5,463 nt of DNA from assembly GCA_008534395.1 (NCBI GenBank), contig SHMQ01000059.1, positions 1 to 5,463 of the forward strand, written 5' to 3'. The position numbers were made by a program, and so were the translations under genes. Source of the stretch: Candidatus Acidulodesulfobacterium acidiphilum. GTDB taxonomy: Bacteria; SZUA-79; Acidulodesulfobacterales; Acidulodesulfobacteraceae. Each line of letters begins with the position of its first letter. Position 1 is the first letter of the stretch. This document shows positions 1 through 4,405 of this stretch, piece by piece. The notes under the pieces were generated by a model. It saw only the letters and a program-made list of their open reading frames with translations, searched no databases and was not told the origin of the DNA.

Positions 1-980
1 ACAATGCAAATTCTGCCGGAAATAGGAATATCTTCTCCTTTAAGTCTGTTCGGGTATCCGTATCCGTCATATCTTTCATGGTGGGACAAAGCTATTTCCG
101 CTCCGAATTTCATAATTTTAGAATCCGAACCGCTAAGTATATCATATCCTTTTACTGTATGCGTTTTCATTATTTCAAACTCATCGTCGGTTAATTTTGC
201 AGGCTTTAGCAATACATAATCCGGAATAGATATTTTACCTATATCGTGCATAGGCGAAGCTTCTAAAATATCTATCTGAAAATCGTAGTCAAATCCCAAA
301 TGTTTCGCAATTATCATGCAGTAATAAGACATTCTTTCAATATGGGCTCCCGTATCTTCGTCGCGGAATTCGGCTATGCGCGACAGCCTTTTAATAAAAT
401 CGTCGCCAAGTTTTTCCTTTTCGTTTATTTCTTTACTGTAATAAGCTCTTATAACTAAGGTAATATCCAGATTTATAATTTTTTGTATGGAGTTGACGAT
501 ATTCAGAATTTCTTTGTGCGAAAAGCCGCGTTTCGGCAGTTCGTCTTTTATAAAATAGATAATTAAAGATAAGAAATAAGAATAGCTTCCCATAAAAACG
601 TTAAAGGGTATATTGACGTTTAAGTGGGTAAGACCAGTGTTAAATCTGAGAGCAAGATAATTGTCGTCGTACTTTAAGGAAAAAAGCTCTTTAAAATACG
701 ATGTATGCACTTTTCTTAAGTGTTCCACAAGTCCGGGCTTTTCAAGCATAATATCTTTCGTTTCTTTAAATTCAAGCAGATGGTCGTAAAATTTATCTAT
801 AAGGAAATCCATATTTTCAATAATCAATGAATTTATTTTTGAAAGATTTTCTAAATCGTTTTCGGTGAGTTCTAAAAATCTGTGTTCAAAATCTATGGAT
901 TTTGTAGAGAAGATATCTATAATTTTTTTTTCAATACTCGGTTTTAAATTTGCGTCTTTAATTGTTTTTAAAAGCTGCAT
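1..980 (-). CDS. Globin-coupled sensor HD-GYP c-di-GMP phosphodiesterase (partial, C-terminus off the left edge)
   Basis: The minus strand is open from ATG at 980-978 to base 1, giving 326 residues with no stop, so the C-terminus lies outside. Residues about 1-180 resemble the protoglobin sensor of globin-coupled sensors: an FYDHL helix near residue 64 and GLTHLNVNIPFNVFMGSY at 116-133, where H119 sits at the proximal heme-ligand position. A short linker leads to an HD-GYP domain from about residue 190: DTGAH (209-213), HDIGK (245-249), H274, HHE (300-302) and DGYGYP (305-310). The family hydrolyses cyclic di-GMP to pGpG/GMP in the cytosol. Inference: binding of oxygen or another gas to heme tunes c-di-GMP turnover. 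The residue four before H213 is Asp, where many HD-GYP enzymes have a Glu metal ligand. A GGGGGTG purine-rich stretch lies just before the ATG and supports this start. No transmembrane segment is seen. No operon partner is visible on its upstream side. Confidence 0.9.
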   Translation of the reverse strand, partial: MQLLKTIKDANLKPSIEKKIIDIFSTKSIDFEHRFLELTENDLENLSKINSLIIENMDFLIDKFYDHLLEFKETKDIMLEKPGLVEHLRKVHTSYFKELFSLKYDDNYLALRFNTGLTHLNVNIPFNVFMGSYSYFLSLIIYFIKDELPKRGFSHKEILNIVNSIQKIINLDITLVIRAYYSKEINEKEKLGDDFIKRLSRIAEFRDEDTGAHIERMSYYCMIIAKHLGFDYDFQIDILEASPMHDIGKISIPDYVLLKPAKLTDDEFEIMKTHTVKGYDILSGSDSKIMKFGAEIALSHHERYDGYGYPNRLKGEDIPISGRICI

Positions 981-1122
981 ATTCACCCCCACCGATATTT
1001 TAAATAAATTATTTAGGTTAATTTTTTTTCGGCAACAGATTTTCCATGTTTATAATTATTATATATTGCGCTTATTTTTCAATAGTTTGATGTTATTTAT
1101 ATTGTTAATTTATATTTTTATA

Positions 1123-1151
1123 ATTATACATATTTTATTATAATAAATCAA
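1123..1151 (-). promoter_or_regulatory. Candidate sigma70-type promoter for the globin-HD-GYP gene
   Basis: On the minus strand TTGATT (1151-1146) is followed after exactly 17 bp by a perfect TATAAT (1128-1123). The predicted start near 1116 would leave an AT-rich leader of about 135 nt before the ATG at 980. I saw no known c-di-GMP riboswitch motif in that leader. The DNA is very AT-rich, so chance matches are common; the spacing and the perfect -10 raise this one above background. Confidence 0.4.
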
Positions 1152-1192
1152 TGTTTATAGGGATGCCCAATTATACAGACCTCGAATTTACG

Positions 1193-1472
1193 CTATTTTG
1201 AGAAAAGCTCTTTGTATATTTTTATTTTTTCTTCGGAAACGGAATATCCTTTGTTAGTTTTTTGCGGGACGGGGCATAATTTAGGATATATGCAGCGAAC
1301 GCTCGTAATAAGGCAAAAGGTAAGACGGTAAAACGTTATAACTGCCTGAATTATAAAACTCTATCATAACTTTATTGAATTCCGGTTTTACGGCTATATG
1401 GTAAGACGAATTAACGGCATCTATTTCGTTTAAAGAAGTATTTAATTCTGAATCTATATTTTCTTTATTCAT
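1193..1472 (-). pseudogene. Small unrecognised gene, apparently frameshifted
   Basis: From ATG at 1472-1470 the minus strand encodes 63 residues and stops at 1281. A neighbouring frame, open from 1360 down to a TAG at 1193-1195, continues with protein-like sequence (CIYPKLCPVPQ, then GYSVSEEKIKIYKELFSK, with a typical hydrophilic helical end). A single indel somewhere between about 1283 and 1360 would join the two into a protein of roughly 93 residues. The first part is acidic and Asn/Ser-rich, then aromatic (VLPSYLLPYYER). No known domain, signal peptide or membrane helix is evident. The start has only a weak RBS (AGAG). A poor promoter-like pair, TTTACC (1532-1527) and TATTAC (1509-1504) with 17 bp between, lies upstream. 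It could be a decayed gene, a sequence error, or a chance open frame; the product is unknown. Confidence 0.3.
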
Positions 1473-1561
1473 TTACGGCTCTATTTAGTTTTTATGTTTT
1501 ATAGTAATACACAGCCTTTTTATTTCGGTAAAAAGATAACATTTTTATTTTGGTTTGACGC

Positions 1562-1588
1562 AAATTAATTTAACAAAATTAATTTAAC
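1562..1588 (+). repeat. Tandem 13-bp direct repeats upstream of the candidate sRNA promoter
   Basis: AAATTAATTTAAC occurs at 1562-1574 and again, identical, at 1576-1588, a period of 14 bp. The second copy ends 3 bp before the -35 hexamer at 1592. The position suits an UP element or paired activator sites on one face of the helix. The AT-only composition means slippage is an alternative origin. Confidence 0.6.
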
Positions 1589-1591
1589 GAC

Positions 1592-1619
1592 TTGAAATTT
1601 CAAAAATATGCGTTATAAT
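1592..1619 (+). promoter_or_regulatory. Near-consensus sigma70 promoter, plus strand
   Basis: TTGAAA (1592-1597), a 16-bp spacer and a perfect TATAAT (1614-1619) predict a transcript starting near 1626. No plus-strand protein gene lies downstream before the hairpin terminator at 1694-1776, so the promoter appears to serve a short RNA. It is among the best promoter matches in the window. Confidence 0.5.
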
Positions 1620-1625
1620 TAAAAT

Positions 1626-1776
1626 AAGAAAAGAAAATAAATTTTAAGAAACAATACATCACAATAAATTATAATAATATCTTTTTATGCAGCATGCCGC
1701 CGTCAGTCAGTTTAATGCTTAACTTTAAGCACATTGGACGTTAAAAACCAGTGACTGCTACGGCGGTATTTTTATA
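1626..1776 (+). ncRNA. Candidate small structured RNA (about 150 nt)
   Basis: The unit has its own promoter (1592-1619), a purine-rich unstructured 5' part (1621-1650), and a 3' structured domain. The outer stem pairs 1694-1703 with 1760-1769 (10 bp, including GCCGCC with GGCGGU) and extends through 1704-1709 with 1752-1757 after a two-base bulge. Two hairpins sit inside: 1716-1721 with 1726-1731, and 1732-1737 with 1748-1753. The second competes with the top of the outer stem for 1752-1753. A T-rich tract follows at 1769-1773. I recognise no known family; it is not 6S, SRP, tmRNA or a familiar riboswitch. It lies tail-to-tail with thiM, about 60 bp past the thiM stop. Alternative readings are a plain intrinsic terminator or a small palindromic mobile repeat (MITE or REP type). 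Confidence 0.4.
1694..1776 (+). terminator. Branched GC-rich hairpin followed by a T tract
   Basis: The 10-bp outer stem (1694-1703 / 1760-1769) ends directly in TATTTTTAT on the plus strand, the arrangement of a rho-independent terminator read left to right. On the minus strand the hairpin is followed by CATGCTGCATAAAAAG with no U run, so it is a poor terminator for thiM. The branched interior is larger than a simple terminator needs. Confidence 0.5.
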
Positions 1777-1838
1777 AATTAAATATAAATAAAATTAAAA
1801 TTTTCTGTCATTACGATTAATTGTTTGTTCTAGTAGTA

Positions 1839-2651
1839 TTATCGACAAACTTCTTCAAAATTTGCGTACTTATGAAGAATATCGGAGTTGAAACTTGACA
1901 GATTATTAAAAAATTCAACCTGAAAAGAACCTGAAAGTTTTGATTTTGAAGCGGCAAGTTCTCCGCATATTCCTATTAAAACTGCTCCGGTTAAACTTGC
2001 CTTAGCGTAATTTTTGTCTATTGCCGCAAAAGCGCCCATAACGGAAGACGATATGCAACCTGCGCCGGTCATTTTAGTTAAAGCGGCATCGCCATTTTTG
2101 ACGGAAAATACGTTAGAGCCGTCCGAGATAATATCTTCTTTTCCGCTGATACAAACCGTAGAGGAAACTTTTAAGGCTAATTCTTTTGCTAAACCTATTT
2201 TATCTTCCACATGCCCTTTTGAATCCACCCCTTTAGTTTCTAACTTAACGCCGTAAAGATTTGCTATTTCGGATTCGTTGCCTCTTATTATCGCAAGCTT
2301 AATATTTGAAACTATCTCTTTAGAAGCATCGTTTCTTAAACCGCTTGCCCCTGCTCCGACAGGGTCGAATATCACCGGAATATTTTTTTTATTGGCATAT
2401 TTGCCCGCTAAAAGCATAACGTCTATTATGTCTTTAGTTAAAGTTCCGATATTTAAAACTAAAGCGTCGGATATGGAAATAATATCTTTCATCTCCTCTT
2501 TAGCGTATGCCATTATCGGGCTTGCGCCTATGGCAAGAAGAGCGTTGGCCGTAACGTTAGTTACCACTACGTTTGTAATATTGTGAACTAAAGGGTTATG
2601 TTTTTTTAAAAGTTCTAAATTTGACGATAGGTCGTTAACCGATAAATTCAT
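1839..2651 (-). CDS. thiM: Hydroxyethylthiazole kinase ThiM
   Basis: This complete 270-residue protein matches the usual ThiM length. It phosphorylates 4-methyl-5-(2-hydroxyethyl)thiazole with ATP, salvaging the thiazole half of thiamine for joining to HMP-PP by ThiE. Visible family motifs, in order, are NPLVHNITN (19-27) at the thiazole-binding N-terminus, GASPIMA (42-48), DPVGAGAS (96-103), RGNESEI (123-129), GVDS (141-144) and TKMTGAGC (192-199) with C199 at the conserved active-site cysteine. The fold is ribokinase-like and cytosolic. The start at 2651 gives the normal N-terminus, but no convincing Shine-Dalgarno lies before it (ACTTTTATATG). No thiE or thiD adjoins it within the window, and the upstream 150 bp shows no TPP-riboswitch core, so regulation is not the usual thi-box kind as far as can be seen. 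A weak promoter, TTGTGA (2748-2743), 17 bp, TAAATT (2725-2720), may drive it. Confidence 0.95.
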   Translation of the reverse strand: MNLSVNDLSSNLELLKKHNPLVHNITNVVVTNVTANALLAIGASPIMAYAKEEMKDIISISDALVLNIGTLTKDIIDVMLLAGKYANKKNIPVIFDPVGAGASGLRNDASKEIVSNIKLAIIRGNESEIANLYGVKLETKGVDSKGHVEDKIGLAKELALKVSSTVCISGKEDIISDGSNVFSVKNGDAALTKMTGAGCISSSVMGAFAAIDKNYAKASLTGAVLIGICGELAASKSKLSGSFQVEFFNNLSSFNSDILHKYANFEEVCR

Positions 2652-3073
2652 ATAAAAGTATATCTAAATAGTAGTATATAATATTAAAAGATATATAAAA
2701 TTTAGGATAAATTAAATTAAATTTAATGTAATGTAAATTAAATCACAATTTAACGCTTTCGGCGGACTTTTAAATCTCGTTGCGATTAATTTTACATTTT
2801 TTAATATATTATATCATATATTCTTAATAAATAAGCTGCCATTAATACGATAAAAGATAGAATTATAGAATTAATATTCCTTACGACTATAAATATTTTT
2901 AATTTACAAGCGAGAATATGTTATAATTTTATTAATTAATTAAAACGATTAATGAAATAAAAATCAAACTGACACGGAATTTTAAGCGGTTTCCTTCTCT
3001 CTCGCGTTTTACAATTTTTTATTTTTATGATATAAATATTATGATATAAATAATAAACAGCAAACACGTAAAC
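2652..3073. other. Gene-free intergenic region between divergent thiM and tRNA-Gly
   Basis: No coding frame is supported here. The left part (2652-2750) is low-complexity A/T, with overlapping TTAAATT/AATTTAA runs and the weak thiM promoter. A small GC-richer island at 2751-2788 can form an imperfect stem (TTAACGC with GCGATTAA, about 25-nt loop) followed by T-rich sequence; I cannot assign it a function. The right end holds the tRNA promoter. An open minus-strand frame over 2936-3199 runs antisense through the tRNA and is not believed. Confidence 0.6.
3008..3051 (+). promoter_or_regulatory. Candidate tRNA-Gly promoter with duplicated -10 element
   Basis: TTTACA (3008-3013), 17 bp, then TATAAA (3031-3036) place a start near 3043, about 30 nt before the tRNA. 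The -10 region is duplicated: ATGATATAAAT occurs identically at 3027-3037 and 3041-3051, so a second TATAAA lies at 3045-3050. Confidence 0.4.
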
Positions 3074-3149
3074 GCGGGCATAGCTCAGTTGGTAGAGTAC
3101 AAGCTTCCCAAGCTTGGTGTCGCGGGTTCGAACCCCGTTGCCCGCTCCA
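3074..3149 (+). tRNA. tRNA-Gly, anticodon CCC
   Basis: The 76-nt sequence folds into a full cloverleaf. The acceptor stem GCGGGCA pairs with TGCCCGC, the D arm starts GCTC with a GG-containing loop, and the anticodon stem CAAGC/GCTTG closes the loop TTCCCAA (anticodon CCC at 3107-3109). The variable loop is 5 nt, and the T arm has GGGTTCGAACCCC. The discriminator is T and CCA is encoded. It decodes GGG, complementing a GCC or UCC isoacceptor elsewhere. tRNA 3' ends are common integration sites, and a decayed integrase lies about 550 bp downstream, though no duplicated 3' end is visible within the window. Confidence 0.97.
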
Positions 3150-3250
3150 TTCAAAACCGCAGTAAGTAAGGCACTTAAGGCAATATACCGCATTGACATA
3201 ATTTCTAAATTCTTATAGTGGGAAAAAAATAATAAAATTGACGAAAAATA

Positions 3251-3479
3251 CTACTTGATAAGCTTGAAAAATTCTTCTTTTGTCATTTCAATATCGGTTA
3301 ATATTTTCGACAAAAGGCCCCCTGCCTATCGTTTCACCGGAGTGGACGGGGACAACGGTTGACCTTCCGTCTTTATGGGAAAGAAAAACATGACTTCCTT
3401 TTTGCCTTTTTTCGATAAACCCAAGAGTTTTAAGAAAAGAAATAAGTTCCTTGCCGGTCAATAAAGGAAGCTTGCTCAT
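3251..3479 (-). pseudogene. hicA: HicA-family mRNA interferase toxin, frameshifted
   Basis: HicA is a small dsRBD-like ribonuclease that cleaves mRNA on translating ribosomes and is neutralised by HicB. From ATG 3479-3477 the frame gives typical HicA: SKLPLLTGKELISFL, LGF, then RQKGSHVFL with the catalytic histidine H30, DGR, and VPVHSGETIGRG (43-54). After residue 54 the frame turns to nonsense and stops at 3288. Removing one G from the run of five (C5 at 3318-3322 on the plus strand) restores GLLSKILTDIEMTKEEF and on to a TAG at 3251-3253. That makes exactly 75 residues, the normal family length, with a standard HicA C-terminus. The start overlaps the hicB stop by four bases (ATGA), the usual translational coupling. 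As read, the C-terminal helix is lost, so activity is probably absent. A homopolymer sequencing error or reversible slippage is the alternative. Confidence 0.88.
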
Positions 3480-3649
3480 ATTGCAATTTTTTGGACGTCA
3501 ATAAAATTAACGGCAGGATATCCATAACTTTTTTCCTCAAGATAAAGTTCTATCGCTTCTTTAATTCTATCTCTTAACTTATCTATAGACTTAGCTTGAG
3601 TATGGCATCCGTGTAATTCGGGAACGTCGGCAATATAATATCCGTCTTC
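3476..3649 (-). pseudogene. hicB: HicB-family antitoxin, 5'-truncated
   Basis: The minus strand encodes 57 residues, beginning EDGYYIADVPELHGCHTQAK and continuing IDKLRDRIKEAIELYLEE to a TGA at 3478-3476. This is the HicB (UPF0150) fold: the second strand, the PELxGCxTQ turn and the long helix. It is the short form, with no added DNA-binding domain. The expected first strand, about 10-14 residues before EDGYY, is missing. At 3650 the sequence jumps into a 75% GC stretch with no homology and no in-frame start codon before a TAG. The promoter and start of the hicBA operon are therefore gone. The antitoxin ORF order upstream of hicA and the 4-bp overlap identify a former hicBA operon. Loss of antitoxin is tolerable only because the toxin is itself frameshifted (inference). 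Confidence 0.82.
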
Positions 3650-3694
3650 ACCGCCCCGCCGTCGCGCAGGAGCAATTCCCCGTTCGGCCTACAG
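3650..3694. other. GC-rich junction between hicB and integrase relics
   Basis: About 30 of the first 40 bases (3651-3690) are G or C, against roughly 25-35% around it. The segment starts exactly where hicB homology ends and stops at the TAA of the integrase relic. It carries no recognisable gene and looks like a deletion or recombination scar from a higher-GC source. Confidence 0.5.
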
Positions 3695-4146
3695 TTAGAT
3701 GAAAGTGTTGATTTTTCCTCTTTGGCGGCCGCATTTGCACCAGATTCCCTTCATCATCAGAATATTTTCTTTTCCGGGGGCTGTGACCACATGCCCCTTC
3801 GTTAATTCAAAAACAACGTGAGCCGATTCCTCCCTGCGGAGTCCGTATGCTGCTTCGAGGCGGAGGGCGGCGGCTACTTCGGGATACTTTCCCGATTCCA
3901 GCTTTTTTAAAGAATTTTCGGAAATAACGGCGGCAAAATTTTCGTTATCAACATTTAAACCATTTCGTCATGGGACGCTGATTTCACCATTAGTAACATT
4001 GACTAAAGCTATATTACCGCTTTTTTAGAGATTTGTCTTACTGCTGTAGCTTTATTCTCGATAGTGCCGGCACTATCCCTATCCCCTTTTGTGAAATCCC
4101 AAATATTTTTTTTAACAATATTTTTTTTAACAATTGATTCTTTTAA
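3695..4146 (-). pseudogene. Tyrosine recombinase (phage/ICE-type integrase) relic
   Basis: The clearest part, 3967 down to a TAA at 3695-3697, reads NENFAAVISENSLKKLES, then YPEVAAALRLEAAYGLRREES, then a stretch ending MMKGIWCKCGRQRGKINTFI. The LRLxAAYGLRREE block is characteristic of the Integrase_1 group of tyrosine recombinases, where its arginine is the first catalytic Arg, and GIWCKCGRQR corresponds to the family's GSWTKGGRxR segment. Upstream, past an in-frame TGA at 3970-3968, the same frame gives SGNIALVNVTNGEISVP; one extra A in the A6 run near 4021-4026 would connect it to GDRDSAGTIENKATAVRQISKK, which resembles the end of the SAM-like core-binding domain. No start codon exists. The N-terminal region and the C-terminal HxxR...Y catalytic part are absent. 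Several independent lesions mark it as long dead. GC is higher than in the neighbours (over 60% at 3841-3900), suggesting foreign origin. Confidence 0.65.
4105..4134. repeat. Perfect 15-bp tandem duplication
   Basis: ATTTTTTTTAACAAT is present twice back to back (4105-4119 and 4120-4134). Each copy contains a T8 run, so slippage is the likely origin. On the minus strand it adds IVKKN twice to the frame leading into the integrase relic. Confidence 0.85.
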
Positions 4147-4185
4147 TTAAAAATTTGATATTATATAATATTGGTAAAGTAATAA

Positions 4186-4202
4186 TGGTCAACCAGTCTG
4201 GT
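4186..4202. promoter_or_regulatory. Overlapping inverted repeats, operator-like
   Basis: TGGTCAACCA (4186-4195) and ACCAGTCTGGT (4192-4202) overlap so that TGGT, ACCA and TGGT half-sites follow each other. A further TGGT lies at 4172-4175. The first palindrome fits the loose T-N-GT-N(0-3)-AC-N-A pattern of GntR-type operators. The site lies between the divergent integrase relic and hsdM. No regulator gene is visible, so the binding protein is unknown. Confidence 0.3.
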
Positions 4203-4289
4203 AATTAAAATAATTTACAGTATTTGTTTTTAATAAATGCGGTTAAAAATAATAAAAATTAGTTTATTGGACTATTTTACTAAATTCAA

Positions 4290-4335
4290 ATAAATAGATA
4301 TTTTTTAAAATCTATGTGTCTGACATAAATAGATA
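4290..4335. repeat. 11-bp direct repeats with an intervening inverted copy
   Basis: ATAAATAGATA occurs at 4290-4300 and 4325-4335. Between them ATCTAT (4310-4315) is the inverse of the ATAGAT core, so two mutually exclusive AT-rich hairpins are possible. The second copy overlaps the putative hsdM promoter, so the repeats could be operators. In such AT-rich DNA this may also be chance. Confidence 0.5.
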
Positions 4336-4346
4336 CCAAATATAAA
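4320..4346 (+). promoter_or_regulatory. Weak candidate promoter for hsdM
   Basis: CTGACA (4320-4325) and TATAAA (4341-4346) are separated by 15 bp, shorter than ideal, and would give a leader of about 50 nt before hsdM. No better plus-strand promoter is obvious in 4147-4405, which otherwise holds only AT-rich sequence and the repeats listed. Confidence 0.25.
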
Positions 4347-4405
4347 CTGTAATGTTAAAAATAATAATGAGGATTGCAAAATAATTTAAAATAAACAGGA
4401 GTATC

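Noticed and set aside
4-219. 71-residue plus-strand open frame
   Set aside because: It is antisense to the HD-GYP catalytic region, whose motifs fix the true strand.
865-1143. 92-residue plus-strand open frame with hydrophobic tail
   Set aside because: It starts inside the globin gene on the opposite strand and its hydrophobic end is translated AT-rich leader DNA.
1687-1722. 11-codon ORF (MQHAAVSQFNA) at the start of the small-RNA hairpin, as a leader peptide
   Set aside because: No RBS precedes it and no plus-strand gene follows the terminator to be attenuated.
2014-2586. Two plus-strand open frames inside thiM
   Set aside because: They are antisense shadows of a clear, complete thiM with all family motifs.
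2751-2788. Hairpin TTAACGC/GCGATTAA as a terminator or ncRNA
   Set aside because: The stem is short, bulged and closes a large loop; no transcript source is evident, so it is only mentioned in the intergenic entry.
2652-2800. TPP riboswitch upstream of thiM
   Set aside because: The conserved CUGAGA and GAUAAUGCCAGCG-like cores are absent on the minus strand.
3167-3182. TAAGGCA direct repeat after tRNA-Gly as an att site
   Set aside because: It is only 7 bp, does not match the tRNA 3' end, and has no distant partner in the window.
2936-3199. 87-residue minus-strand open frame
   Set aside because: It runs antisense through the whole tRNA-Gly gene, has no RBS, and its middle is simply the reverse complement of the cloverleaf.
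3193-3219. TTGACA-TATAGT promoter-like pair between the tRNA and hicA
   Set aside because: The spacer is only 15 bp and it points into the 3' end of hicA on the wrong strand, with no plus-strand gene to drive.
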